From Bradyrhizobium sp. (GTDB lineage: Bacteria; Pseudomonadota; Alphaproteobacteria; Rhizobiales; Xanthobacteraceae): a stretch of DNA of 43,724 nucleotides. Within the stretch, counting starts at the first letter, position 1. Every line of letters begins with the position of its first letter. The DNA lies in the NCBI RefSeq assembly GCF_030646015.1, contig NZ_JAUSLT010000005.1, forward strand, positions 1 through 43,724. The letters are read 5' to 3'. Positions 7,115 to 16,017 of this stretch are shown in pieces. A program made the translations under genes and the position numbers. Below the pieces are notes generated by a model, which did no database searches, was not told where the DNA came from, and was given only the letters and a program-made list of their open reading frames with translations.

Positions 7115-7759
7115 TCACGCGTAATGCTGCAGTCGCTTGCCGGGCAACAGATCATACGCCGACCGCCAGCCCGGCAGGTCTGCGATTCGATCGAGCCAGG
7201 CTTTTATGGCGGGGTGGCTCGCCGCGAAATCATATCCGGTTTCGTCGGCGGGATAGTGCAGATAGGCCATCATCGAAAAATCGGCCACGGTGACGCGCTT
7301 GCCGATGGCGAAGTCATTGTGCTGCAAATGGGTCTCGGGAATGCCGAGGAAATCGTCGAGCCGCTTGCGGAAATATTTCAGAACCTGCGGATCGGCTGAC
7401 GGCGTGAAGGTCCGCATGAACCGGTAGCTCGCCATGTAGCCGGTGAGTTTGTGATTGTCCCAGAACAGCCAGCGCAGCAGTTCGAATTTCTCCTGCTCCG
7501 TCCCGGCGCCAAACTTGCCATATTGTTCGGCGAGTTGCAGCAGCAGCGGCGCGGTCTGGGTCAGCCGCTCGCCGTCAACTTCCAGCACCGGGATCTCGCC
7601 CATCGGGTTGACGTCGCGCCGCCACTGCGGCGTGCGCGTGACGCCGCCGCCGAAATCGGTCCAGACCGGCACAAAACTCTGGCCGCACAGCGTGAGCATC
7701 AGCGCCAGCTTGCTGCTGTTTCCCGATTCCGGAAAATAATGCAGCCGATAGACGGGCAT
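7115..7759 (-). CDS. Glutathione S-transferase family protein
   Basis: A 214-residue cytosolic GST. The N-terminal thioredoxin-like domain starts MPVYRLHYFPESGNSSKLAL, where the Ser pair near residues 12-16 is the likely catalytic site. The cis-proline loop is NPMGEIPVLEVDG, followed by LTQTAPLLLQLAE. The helical domain carries the N-capping box motif VTVADFSMMAYL. Length is normal for the family. It ends 6 bp after the CoA-transferase frame begins downstream of it on the same strand (7766), so the CoA-transferase and this gene are probably one transcript, with the GST second. Possible role: detoxification linked to CoA-thioester metabolism (inference). Confidence 0.88.
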   Translation of the reverse strand: MPVYRLHYFPESGNSSKLALMLTLCGQSFVPVWTDFGGGVTRTPQWRRDVNPMGEIPVLEVDGERLTQTAPLLLQLAEQYGKFGAGTEQEKFELLRWLFWDNHKLTGYMASYRFMRTFTPSADPQVLKYFRKRLDDFLGIPETHLQHNDFAIGKRVTVADFSMMAYLHYPADETGYDFAASHPAIKAWLDRIADLPGWRSAYDLLPGKRLQHYA

Positions 7760-7765
7760 CGGCGT

Positions 7766-8971
7766 TCAGGCCACCGCGCCGGACGCCCGCAGCTTCTGGA
7801 TCGCTGCCTCGTCGTAGCCTGCGTTGCGCAAGATCTCGTCGCTGTGCTCGCCGATCCCGGGCGGCTTGCGCGGCCGGACTTTCTTGGCGCCGTCGACCCA
7901 GATCGGGCTGTTGATGGTCAGCATGGTGTCGTTCTCGAACGGCACCAGCACCTCGTTCTCCAGCATCTGCTTGTCATTGGGAATGTCGTCGAGGATGCCG
8001 ACCACGCCGAACACCAGGCCGTTGCCGTCGAGGATCTGCCGCCATTCGGCGAGGGGTTTGGTCGCAAAGGTCTCATCGAAAATCCTGATCAGTTCGATCG
8101 ACCGCGCATGGCGTCCGGCCTTGGTGGCGAAGCGCTCATCGGTGACGAGATCTTCGCGGCCGATGCAGCGCGCCAGCGCCGGCCACTGCTTCTCCTCGTT
8201 GAGCAAAGAGAGAATGATCCAGCGGCCGTCCTTGCACTGGTAATGGTTGGTGACTGCGTTCAGCGCATGCTCGCGCGTCCGCCGCTCCAGAAATTTGGCG
8301 CCGCACAGCTTGGCCTGCGCCAGCACCGAGGCGGCCCAGATACCGTTGGCCATCAGGTTGGAGGAGACATGTGAGCCCTTGCCGGTGCGCTCGCGCTTGT
8401 ACAGCGCGGTGACGATCGCGCCGTAAAACGCCATCGCGCAGGGGTGGTCGCCCATGCCGGCGATCGAGCGGGCCGGCGTGGTGTTCTCATCGGCGCGCAC
8501 CAGGTCCATCAGGCCGGAGCGGGCCCAATAGGCGTTGCTGTCAAAGCCGGGCTTGTTGGCCTCCTCGCCCTTTTCGCCGTAGCCGGTGAACGAGGCATAG
8601 ATCAGCCGCTCGTTGAGCGGAGCCAACTGAGCGAAGGTCAATGCGAGGCGCTCGCGCACCGCCGGTGGGAAATTGGTGATGAAGACGTCGGCCTCAGTCA
8701 CCAGCCGATGCAGCACCGCCTGACCCTCCGGCCTGGAGAGGTCGAGCGCCAGGCTCTTCTTGTTGCGGGCCTCCAGCATCCACGAGTAATTGTGCTGGCT
8801 GGCGGGGTATCCCGGCAGGTTCGGCAGGTTCCGATAGGGATCACCGAGGCCCGGCGGCTCGATCTTGATCACGTCGGCGCCGAAATCCGACAGCACGGTA
8901 GCAGCCGCAGGCGCCGCGATGAAACTCGCGCAGTCCAGAACCTTGAGGCCGTCAAAAATGCCTTTTTCCAT
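7766..8971 (-). CDS. Class III (CaiB/BaiF family) CoA-transferase
   Basis: A 401-residue family III CoA-transferase. It opens with FDGLKVLDCASFIAAPAAATVLSDFGADVIKIE, the Rossmann-like start, here in pieces: GLKVLD, then LSDFGADVIKIEPPG. The conserved GYG is at FTGYGEKG, and the catalytic Asp, which forms the aspartyl-CoA thioester, is probably Asp175 in AGMGDHPCAM. The C-terminal segment RPRKPPGIGEHSDEIL is typical. Such enzymes move CoA between carboxylic acids by an enzyme-bound anhydride. The substrate pair is unknown. It is followed 6 bp later by a GST on the same strand. Confidence 0.9.
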   Translation of the reverse strand: MEKGIFDGLKVLDCASFIAAPAAATVLSDFGADVIKIEPPGLGDPYRNLPNLPGYPASQHNYSWMLEARNKKSLALDLSRPEGQAVLHRLVTEADVFITNFPPAVRERLALTFAQLAPLNERLIYASFTGYGEKGEEANKPGFDSNAYWARSGLMDLVRADENTTPARSIAGMGDHPCAMAFYGAIVTALYKRERTGKGSHVSSNLMANGIWAASVLAQAKLCGAKFLERRTREHALNAVTNHYQCKDGRWIILSLLNEEKQWPALARCIGREDLVTDERFATKAGRHARSIELIRIFDETFATKPLAEWRQILDGNGLVFGVVGILDDIPNDKQMLENEVLVPFENDTMLTINSPIWVDGAKKVRPRKPPGIGEHSDEILRNAGYDEAAIQKLRASGAVA

Positions 8972-9079
8972 AGTGCCGCCGCTCCCGTGATTCTTGTTGG
9001 TTTTGTCCGTGTGCTGGAATTATGCGTGAGAACCGGAGGTCATTTGACCCATGTTGGGCAGACGATGCAACGGGACATT

Positions 9080-9245
9080 CTTACCCTCCCCTGGAGGGGA
9101 AGGGTCGTCTCGCATCGTGCGAAGCACGATACGAGGCGGGGTGGGGTGATCTCTTAACGCGGGGAATTTTCGAGGTGAGAGACTGTCACCCCACCCCGCC
9201 GCTCCTTTCATTCGCGTCGACCCTCCCCCTCCAGGGGAGGGTAAG
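9080..9245. repeat. Family B palindromic element, long form
   Basis: Outer arms CTTACCCTCCCCTGG (9080-9094) and its exact complement at 9231-9245 enclose a second inverted pair built on GCGGGGTGGGGTGA (from 9137) and TCACCCCACCCCGC (from 9186). The element lies between the CoA-transferase start and the PutA stop. The right arm runs into putA: the last 12 PutA codons and the stop (9208-9210) lie within it. Confidence 0.8.
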
Positions 9246-12200
9246 CAAGCGCGAACGTCTTTGATTCGCTATCCGACAGCAGCGCCGCATTGCCGCCGGC
9301 CGCCGCGGTATTCACGGTCACGGTCTGTTCGGTCGCGAATCGGGCCAGATAATGCGGCCCGCCAGCCTTGGGGCCGGTGCCGGACAGGCCATGGCCGCCG
9401 AACGGCTGCACCCCGACCACGGCGCCGATCATGTTGCGGTTGACGTAGATGTTGCCGACGGAGAGCTGCTCGATCACGGCCTCGACCGTATCGTCGATGC
9501 GCGAGTGGATGCCGAGCGTCAGCCCGTAGCCGGAGCGTTCGATCGACTGCAGCACGCGATCGATTCCGTCCGCGGGATAGCGCACCACGTGGAGGACCGG
9601 CCCGAATATCTCCTCGGTCAATTGATCCGCGTTCGCGAGTTCAAAAATATGCGGCGCAACGTAATTGCCGCCGGGAGCGACACCCGCGAAATGCACGCGT
9701 GCCTCTTTTTCCATGCGTGCGACATGCGTGTCCAGCCGCTGCTTCGCTTCGGCGTCGATCACCGGCCCGACATGGGTGGAAAGGTCGCAGGGATCGCCGA
9801 TCCGGAGTTCGCGGGCGGCGCCGGCGATCATCTCGATCATGCGGTCGGCGACATCGTCCTGTATGAACAGCAGGCGCAGCGCCGAGCAGCGCTGGCCGGC
9901 CGAGCGGAACGCCGAGGTCACGACGTCGTCGGCAACCTGTTCGGGCAGCGCGGTGGCGTCCACGATCATCGCGTTGATGCCGCCGGTCTCCGCGATCAGC
10001 GGCACGATCGGGCCGTCCTTGGCGGCCAGCGTCCGGTTGATCGACCGCGCCACCTCGGTCGAGCCGGTGAAGACCACGCCGGCGACATCAGCATGCGCGA
10101 CCAGCGCAGCGCCGATGCTGCCGTCGCCGGGCGCCAGCTGCAGCGCCGACGTGGGGACGCCGGCTTGATGCAGCAAGCGCACGGCCTCCGCCGCGATCAG
10201 CGGCGTCTGTTCGGCGGGTTTTGCCACCACCGCATTGCCGGCCATCAGCGCCGCCGCAACCTGTCCCAAAAAGATCGCCAGCGGAAAATTCCACGGCGAG
10301 ATCGCGATGAAGACGCCGCGGCCACGCAGCCGCAGCACATTGCTCTCGCCGGTCGGCCCGGGCAGCGGCTCGCTTTCACCAAACAGTTTGCGGCCTTCCG
10401 CGGCATAGTAGCGGCAGAAATCGACGGCCTCGCGGACTTCGGACAGCGCATCGTCGAGGGTCTTGCCGCCCTCGCGTTGCAGCAGCGCGATGAAATGCGC
10501 GCGCCGCTGCTCCAGCACGTTGGCGGCCTGTTCGAGCATTGTCGCGCGCCGCTGCGCCGGCGTCCGGCTCCAGGCCTTGAACCCCTCGCGCGCCGCTGAT
10601 ATCGCCGCATTGGCATCTTCAGGCGTCGCATCGGCGATGCTTCCTGCTGCCGGAGTAGTTTCCGCGGCGATCGCCGAAACCAGCTCACCCAGCGCCGCTC
10701 GATCGCCGAATTCGATGCCATGAGAATTCTGGCGTTGCGGCTGATAGAGGTCGGCTGGCAGGCGAATATTCGGATGCCGCGCGTTGGCGGCAGCGCCGAC
10801 GATATCCGCCGGGCGCCGCAGCAGTGTGGCCACCGGCACGGTATCGTCGGCGGCAACCGCCACGAACGAGGAATTGGCGCCGTTCTCCAGCAGGCGCCGC
10901 ACCAGATACGCCAGCAGATCGCGGTGGCTGCCGACCGGCGCGTAGGTACGGCAGCCAATGTCGGGACGATCCTCGCTCAACTGCGCGTACAGCGCCTCGC
11001 CCATGCCATGCAGGCGCTGAAACTCGAACCCGCGTGTCCCGTCCGCAAGCTCGAGCACGGTTGCGACCGTCAGCGCATTGTGGGTGGCGAACTGCGGAAA
11101 AATGCGCCGCCGCAGCGCCAGCAATTGGTGCGCGCAGGCGACGTAGTTCAGGTCGGTCATCGCCTTGCGGGTAAACACCGGATAGTCATCGAGGCCGCGT
11201 TCCTGCGCGCGCTTGATCTCGGTGTCCCAGTAGGCGCCCTTCACCAGACGCAGCATCATCCGCCGGTTCAGCGCGCCTGCCAGTTCGTCGCTGTAGCCGA
11301 TCACGGCTTCCGCGCGCTTCTGATAGGCCTGGATCGCCAGGCCGAATCCGTCCCAGCCCTTGAACGATGCGTCGCTGAATACTGCCGCGATCACCTCCAG
11401 CGACAATTCGAGCCGGTCGGCTTCCTCGGCATCGACAGTGAAATTCAGGTCATGGTTGCTGGCGCGGCGCGCCAGGTCGATCAGCCGCGGCACCAGTTCG
11501 CCCATCACCCGCTGCCGGCTCACCGCTTCGAAGCGCGGATGCAGCGCCGAGAGTTTGACGGAGATGCCGGGCCGCCCGGGCAGGGGCCGGTCATCCGCGG
11601 CGCGGCCGATCGCCTCGATCGCACTGGCGTAGGAATTGAAATAGCGCTCGGCGTCGGCAGCGGTGCGCGCGCCTTCGCCGAGCATGTCGAAGGAATAGCG
11701 GGTGGCGTCAGCCGAATTCGCCCGCTCGAGGGCTGCTTCGATGGTCTCGCCCAGAACAAAATGGCTGCCCATCAGCCGCATCGCCTGCCGCGTGGCGGCG
11801 CGCACCGCGGGCACGCCGAGCCGTTTTGCCAGCCGGCCGATGGTACCTTGCGGGGTTTCGCCGGGCTGGATCACGCGCGCCGACATCCCGAGTGCCCAGG
11901 CGGAGGCGTTGACGAGGAAGGCGCTGGATTTGGTCTCGTGATGGAGGAAATCGCCCTGGCCGAGCTTGTCCTCGATGAACTGGTCGGCGGTGCGGGCATC
12001 CGGCACGCGCAGCAGGGCTTCCGCCAGCACCATCAGCGCCAGGCCCTCCTTGGTGGAGAGCGCGAATTCGCGCAGCATGTCCTCGACGCCGCCGAGCCGG
12101 TCATCATTGGTTCTGATGGCGCCGATCAGGCGCGTTGCGGTGCGGTCGATCCGAGCGTCCTGCTCCGCGCGCAGTCCCGCGGCGGCGAGAAGCCGGGCCG

Positions 12201-12267
12201 CGATGGCGCCGTCGTCGGCGGCATAAGGCGCTTCGAAGGGCGGGAAAAGTGGTGATTCGGATGCCAT
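9208..12267 (-). CDS. putA: Bifunctional proline dehydrogenase / L-glutamate gamma-semialdehyde dehydrogenase
   Basis: A 1019-residue PutA of the short type A form: no ribbon-helix-helix DNA-binding domain at the N-terminus. Proline dehydrogenase occupies about residues 130-450 (motif RLVKGAYWDTEIKRAQERG near 340, FAD barrel). The aldehyde dehydrogenase domain follows at about 520-985, with Glu760 (AETGG) and the catalytic Cys794 (AGQRCSALR). The enzyme oxidises proline to P5C with FAD and then to glutamate with NAD, channelling the intermediate. The start is the ATG at 12267 with AGGG upstream; a further upstream ATG at 12300 is possible. The last 12 residues (PPLEGEGRRE tail) are encoded by a repeat arm, not by conserved PutA sequence. 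No Lrp-type putR gene is adjacent. Confidence 0.95.
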   Translation of the reverse strand: MASESPLFPPFEAPYAADDGAIAARLLAAAGLRAEQDARIDRTATRLIGAIRTNDDRLGGVEDMLREFALSTKEGLALMVLAEALLRVPDARTADQFIEDKLGQGDFLHHETKSSAFLVNASAWALGMSARVIQPGETPQGTIGRLAKRLGVPAVRAATRQAMRLMGSHFVLGETIEAALERANSADATRYSFDMLGEGARTAADAERYFNSYASAIEAIGRAADDRPLPGRPGISVKLSALHPRFEAVSRQRVMGELVPRLIDLARRASNHDLNFTVDAEEADRLELSLEVIAAVFSDASFKGWDGFGLAIQAYQKRAEAVIGYSDELAGALNRRMMLRLVKGAYWDTEIKRAQERGLDDYPVFTRKAMTDLNYVACAHQLLALRRRIFPQFATHNALTVATVLELADGTRGFEFQRLHGMGEALYAQLSEDRPDIGCRTYAPVGSHRDLLAYLVRRLLENGANSSFVAVAADDTVPVATLLRRPADIVGAAANARHPNIRLPADLYQPQRQNSHGIEFGDRAALGELVSAIAAETTPAAGSIADATPEDANAAISAAREGFKAWSRTPAQRRATMLEQAANVLEQRRAHFIALLQREGGKTLDDALSEVREAVDFCRYYAAEGRKLFGESEPLPGPTGESNVLRLRGRGVFIAISPWNFPLAIFLGQVAAALMAGNAVVAKPAEQTPLIAAEAVRLLHQAGVPTSALQLAPGDGSIGAALVAHADVAGVVFTGSTEVARSINRTLAAKDGPIVPLIAETGGINAMIVDATALPEQVADDVVTSAFRSAGQRCSALRLLFIQDDVADRMIEMIAGAARELRIGDPCDLSTHVGPVIDAEAKQRLDTHVARMEKEARVHFAGVAPGGNYVAPHIFELANADQLTEEIFGPVLHVVRYPADGIDRVLQSIERSGYGLTLGIHSRIDDTVEAVIEQLSVGNIYVNRNMIGAVVGVQPFGGHGLSGTGPKAGGPHYLARFATEQTVTVNTAAAGGNAALLSDSESKTFALAYPPLEGEGRRE

Positions 12268-12373
12268 GACGTACCCTGGGGAACCAGCATCTTCTATCAT
12301 GCCGCCGAGCTTGGCACCGCGAAACCGCTGCGATAGGTTCCACGCGATTTCTCGGTTTGAGTTGTGGCGGCCG

Positions 12374-13042
12374 ATGGCACTGACGGGCAGGCGGCAACGA
12401 TCTGGGAGGCGGAGCAGAACCCTGTGGTTTTGCGGCTTTGCTGCGCTTCTGGCAGGTTCGTCGATTGCCGTTCCGCTGTCTGCGCTCGCGGCCCAACTCA
12501 GCGCACCGATCGCCGAACTCTACAGCACGGTGTCGATCTTTCCCCCGACCGCGAAATCCATGACGGTCTGCTACGGCTTCGTGTGTCGCCGCCGGGCGAT
12601 TCTCGATTTCACGCCGGGCGACCGCAACGCGCTGACGCAGATCATGGCGGCGGGCCGCACCTCGGCTGCGGCGGAACGGGCGGCAGTGCAGAAAGCGGTG
12701 GTCTGGTTCGATCGCCGCATGGGGCCGATCATCGGCACCAGCAGGCGCGTCGCCAAGGCGGATTTCCGCCACCGCGACGACGGGCATAATTACGACTGCT
12801 GGGATACCACCCGCAACACCACCAGCCTGCTGCTGGTGCTGCAGCAATGGGGCCTGCTGAAATATCACGGGGTGGGCGACCCGCATTACCGGGGCAATGC
12901 GCTTGTGCTGCAGACGCCGCACAACACCGCTGTGCTGGTCGAGCGCGCCACCAGGGTCGAATGGGTCGTGGACATGTGGACACGCGGCTACGCGCAGCCA
13001 CCGGATGTCATGACGGTTCAAAAATGGGTGAAGGAAGATTGA
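12374..13042 (+). CDS. Exported transglutaminase-like protein, family uncertain
   Basis: A 222-residue protein with an Arg-rich start (TGRRQRSGRRSR) and a hydrophobic stretch at about 16-40, ending PLSALAAQ, consistent with a signal peptide. The mature part has Cys142 in YDCWDTTRNTTSL, His183 in TPHNTAVLVE and Asp200 in WVVDMWTRG. Order and spacing resemble the Cys-His-Asp triad of transglutaminase-like cysteine peptidases. That assignment is my inference; no family match was run. I chose the ATG at 12374 because the longer frame from 12266 overlaps the putA start and lacks a signal sequence at its front. It is divergent from putA. Confidence 0.65.
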   Translation: MALTGRRQRSGRRSRTLWFCGFAALLAGSSIAVPLSALAAQLSAPIAELYSTVSIFPPTAKSMTVCYGFVCRRRAILDFTPGDRNALTQIMAAGRTSAAAERAAVQKAVVWFDRRMGPIIGTSRRVAKADFRHRDDGHNYDCWDTTRNTTSLLLVLQQWGLLKYHGVGDPHYRGNALVLQTPHNTAVLVERATRVEWVVDMWTRGYAQPPDVMTVQKWVKED

Positions 13043-13141
13043 GGATCAAACCAGCGCGTTCTGCGCCGGTTCATTGCGCGCAAGAGCGATGCCCGCTCCT
13101 GCCCATTGCACTCTGTTTTTTTGAGATGTTCTTGGAAGTCC

Positions 13142-13166
13142 CACTCCCGGATCAGATCCGAGAGTG
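13142..13166. repeat. Hairpin between convergent genes
   Basis: CACTCCCGGAT (13142-13152) pairs with ATCCGAGAGTG (13156-13166), one mismatch, 3-base loop. It lies between the transglutaminase-like gene (plus) and the cold-shock gene (minus). There is no T-run after it on either strand, so a role as an intrinsic terminator is not secure. Confidence 0.4.
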
Positions 13167-13192
13167 CGCTGTTGCGGACCGCGCGCCCAGCC

Positions 13193-13393
13193 TTAAACCT
13201 TGAGGTTCTCGGCCGAGGTCTTGCCGCGATTGGCAACCTCTTCGTATTCGACCGTCTGTCCTTCGTTGAGCGAGGAAAGGCCAGCTTTCTCGACCGCCGA
13301 AATATGAACGAAAACGTCTTTGCCGCCACTCGAAGGCTGGATGAAACCAAAACCCTTGGTCGCGTTGAACCACTTCACAGTACCTTTAGCCAT
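13193..13393 (-). CDS. Cold-shock domain protein (CspA family)
   Basis: A 66-residue single cold-shock domain. It carries RNP1 (KGFGFI) and RNP2 (VFVHIS) motifs. The sequence starts [20 protein letters not shown] and length is typical. CspA-type proteins bind single-stranded RNA or DNA and melt secondary structure. The ATG at 13391-13393 is preceded by GGAG eight bases upstream; an in-frame GTG just before it (13396) is less likely to be used. The roughly 300-bp upstream gap leaves room for the long 5' leader typical of cold-shock genes. Confidence 0.93.
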   Translation of the reverse strand: MAKGTVKWFNATKGFGFIQPSSGGKDVFVHISAVEKAGLSSLNEGQTVEYEEVANRGKTSAENLKV

Positions 13394-13699
13394 CACGTCG
13401 TCTCCGCGGGATCAAAACAATTAACGAGCTGCCGGTCCCCGCACACCGGCCTGCCCGAAAACACAGGATACGCCGGATAACGCAAGCTTGATAGCGCAAA
13501 CGACAGCTCGATTTCGGCGGAAAACGATCGATATCGTGGCGCATTGGCGTTTTTTGCCCATTTTGGCGATCATTTGATCCGGAGAAATGCCGAGCGTTTC
13601 AAATTTTGCCGGCCTGACGGCGTTGCGCTGAAACCCGCCAAAGCAGAAACCCCGGCCGCTGGAGGCGACCGGGGTTCCGGATCGAAACCGAAGTTCCGA
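13394..13699. other. Intergenic: cold-shock gene upstream region and a terminator
   Basis: About 306 bp between the cold-shock gene start and the end of the His-rich gene, both on the minus strand. It must contain the cold-shock promoter and leader. I see no clear -35/-10 pair. The only structured element is the hairpin at 13648-13676. Confidence 0.5.
13648..13676 (-). terminator. Hairpin terminator downstream of the His-rich gene
   Basis: AACCCCGGCCGC (13648-13659) pairs with GCGACCGGGGTT (13665-13676) with one mismatch. Read on the minus strand, the GC-rich stem is followed by TTTC and a T-containing stretch. It sits 24 bases after the stop of the His-rich gene. Confidence 0.65.
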
Positions 13700-13948
13700 T
13701 TACCACGCGCAGACGTTCACGACGCGGAAGCGAAAGCCGTACGGGGTCCAGACGCGTCGGGCCTGGTAGCAGCTGTCGCCGCCGTAGCCGCCGCCGACCA
13801 CGAAGCCAAGGCCAAGGTGGTGATGACCGTGGAGATGGTGGTGGTGGTGGGGAAGCCAGAGCGGGCTGGCGGAGGCCGCGGTAGAAGCCAGCGCCGCAGC
13901 GCCGAGGGAAGCCGCGGCAACAAGTGCGAGAGTCAGTTTGCGAAACAT
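13700..13948 (-). CDS. Small His/Gly-rich exported protein
   Basis: An 82-residue protein. A signal peptide covers about residues 1-28 (MFRKLTLALVAAASLGAAAL, cleavage after ASA). Next comes a histidine cluster, PHHHHHLHGHHHLG, with ten histidines in about 14 positions, then a Gly-rich GFVVGGGYGGDSC. The C-terminal RVWTPYGFRFRVVNVCAW holds a second Cys. The His cluster suggests binding of nickel, zinc or copper in the periplasm; the role is inferred only from composition. A good AAGGAGAA ribosome site lies just before the ATG. Confidence 0.75.
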   Translation of the reverse strand: MFRKLTLALVAAASLGAAALASTAASASPLWLPHHHHHLHGHHHLGLGFVVGGGYGGDSCYQARRVWTPYGFRFRVVNVCAW

Positions 13949-14098
13949 AGTCGTTCTCCTTGATGTGCGCCGTAGCGCGTGTTGATCGTTTCAGTCTCAG
14001 GCATCGCACATCAGTCGCGCCCCTCAGGAGCGGGGTTCGAGAAAACAGCATGTGGTTCGGCGACAATTTCCTGAATGATTATTCAGGTGTGAAAAACA

Positions 14099-15859
14099 TC
14101 ACACAGCGACGTCGTGCGGCAATTGCACGGCGACGGCATTCAAATCATTAACCAACGCGGACAATGCGCTCGCGTGCTCGACGGAGCGAACGATCATCGC
14201 CTCGGCGCGCCCGCGGATCGTGACTTCCTGTTGCGGCAAACTGTCTTCCGCAAGGCCGGCGGTGATGCGAACTTCTTCCGACACCACGACCTCGCAGGCG
14301 AGGCTCTTGGTCATGTCCTGCAGACGTGCTGCGACATTGACGGCGTCGCCGAGCGCGGTGAACACCATGTGATCGCGATAACCGATGTCGCCGATGATTA
14401 CCTCGCCGCCATGAATGCCGACGCCGAAACGGATCGGCTCGCGCAAATCATGGCTGAGGAATTGATTCAATTCGTCGATATTGGCCGATATCATGCCGGC
14501 TGCCTGCAGCGCCTGGCGGCAGGCGGTTTGCGGATCCGAGGCGAGCCCGAACAGCGCCAGCTGTCCGTCGCCGACGAACTGGTTTGGTTGACCGCCGCAT
14601 TCGAGCACGGCCTGCGACACCGCGCCGAGGAAACGGTTGACGATGAAGACGGTGTCGAACGGCAGCCGCTTCTCCGCGAGCTTGGTCGAACCGCGCATGT
14701 CGACGAACAGGCTGACGAGATAGCGTTCCTCGCCGATGCGGGAAGGACTCGAAGTCCGCAAGGTCGCCGCCGTAGTCTGCGGCAGGAAGATCTGGAAGAA
14801 CGACAGGTCGGCCTCCGGCCGGAGCTGGCAGGCGAGGCGGATCGCCGGATCGGCGCCGGCCCCGACGCGGTTGAGCACGAACGCCTCGCGCATCGAGGGC
14901 TCCGGCAGCGCCGCGCAGTCGCCGATGACGCGAATACGGCAGGTCGAGCAGCGGGCGCGGCCGCCGCACACGCTGGCATGCGGGACATTGTTGCGCAGGC
15001 TCGCCTCCAGCACGCTGAGGCCCTTCGGCACCCGAACCGTCTTGCCATTGCCGTAGGACAGGTTGACCATCCCGGCCCGGCGCTCGTGGAGGGCGCGCAC
15101 GCCTCTGGCCAGCAGCACAAATCCGAGCAGGCCGAGATAGCCGATCAGGAAGTAATTCTCGATGCGCTGCAGGACGGCTTGTTCGGCTGCTGTGCCGACC
15201 TGCTGTCGCGAGAGATTTTCCGCCCGCCACTCCTTGCTGTCGCTATCGACGACGCTTCGTCCGCCCTGATAGAGCCCGAGCATCGCCAGCGCCGGAATCA
15301 GCACCGCCGCCGCGAGCAGGAACGGCGCCGCGTTCTTGTAGAACGCCTTCATGCGCAGCCAGAAGTAAAGACCGATGCAGCCATGGACCCAGGCAATGGT
15401 CATGACCGCGAGCATCAGCCAGATCTTGTACGGCCATACCACCCAGTACGCGAAAAACACCTGCGGATAGAGCTTCTCGTGTCCGAACAACGCCTGGCCG
15501 AGCCGGACGCCGGCGATGTGGGTGATGATCAGCGCCGGAATGCTGAGGCCGAGTACGAGCTGCAGCGGCTCGATCGCCTTCCAGCGAAATTGCCGGCGGT
15601 CGTAAAGCGCCCAGAGACCGAGGCCGGCATGAATCAGCGCGGCGGCGTAAAACACGATCGCGACCGGGAGAAATTGCCAGAACAGGGTGTGGTAGTAGAC
15701 CCCGCCGGCCAGCGCCTCCATCGAGACATTACCGAGCGCGTGGTTGAGAAAATGGCTGACCAGATAGGCGAACAGCACCAGTCCGCAGCCGAGCCGGACC
15801 TGCCGGATGCTGATGCCGCGGAGGAATTTCGGGAGCTGTTGCTGCGATATTGAGGCCAT
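14099..15859 (-). CDS. Membrane-anchored class III adenylate cyclase with SdhC-like heme domain and [2Fe-2S] ferredoxin domain (CyaC-like)
   Basis: A 586-residue three-part protein. Residues 1-255 hold about six membrane helices resembling succinate dehydrogenase / fumarate reductase cytochrome b, with His36, His40, His77, His114 and His159 placed as possible heme ligands. Residues 265-365 are a ferredoxin domain: Cys298-x5-Cys304-x2-Cys307 and Cys344 form a plant-type [2Fe-2S] site. Residues 380-560 are a class III cyclase with metal Asp387 (FVDMRGST) and Asp431 (VGDG), and ALGDAVNVAARL (Asn508, Arg512). The usual substrate-specifying Lys is replaced by Gln427. The architecture matches the known CyaC type of Sinorhizobium meliloti, a quinone/redox-responsive cyclase. 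It should sense the quinone or redox state and make cAMP (inference). Confidence 0.9.
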   Translation of the reverse strand: MASISQQQLPKFLRGISIRQVRLGCGLVLFAYLVSHFLNHALGNVSMEALAGGVYYHTLFWQFLPVAIVFYAAALIHAGLGLWALYDRRQFRWKAIEPLQLVLGLSIPALIITHIAGVRLGQALFGHEKLYPQVFFAYWVVWPYKIWLMLAVMTIAWVHGCIGLYFWLRMKAFYKNAAPFLLAAAVLIPALAMLGLYQGGRSVVDSDSKEWRAENLSRQQVGTAAEQAVLQRIENYFLIGYLGLLGFVLLARGVRALHERRAGMVNLSYGNGKTVRVPKGLSVLEASLRNNVPHASVCGGRARCSTCRIRVIGDCAALPEPSMREAFVLNRVGAGADPAIRLACQLRPEADLSFFQIFLPQTTAATLRTSSPSRIGEERYLVSLFVDMRGSTKLAEKRLPFDTVFIVNRFLGAVSQAVLECGGQPNQFVGDGQLALFGLASDPQTACRQALQAAGMISANIDELNQFLSHDLREPIRFGVGIHGGEVIIGDIGYRDHMVFTALGDAVNVAARLQDMTKSLACEVVVSEEVRITAGLAEDSLPQQEVTIRGRAEAMIVRSVEHASALSALVNDLNAVAVQLPHDVAV

Positions 15860-16017
15860 GCGGTCCGATCTGAATGCCCTGAGGTTCTGCCGATGTTAGT
15901 TTGGGAACGGCTCGGACGCCATGGGGGGTTAAGGCCAAGGGCGTCAAGGCCCAAATGGGAGTTAAGGCCGGGCCCGCCGCAAGTTGACACCCCCATCGGA
16001 GTCGGGGAGAAAGCGCC

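Noticed and set aside
10720..12255. Long open frame of about 511 codons on the plus strand opposite putA
   Set aside because: Shadow of putA in high-GC DNA; composition is Arg/Gln/His-rich with no motif or ribosome site.
14114..15853. 579-codon frame opposite the cyclase
   Set aside because: Antisense shadow; no domain or signal, and the cyclase frame has all motifs.
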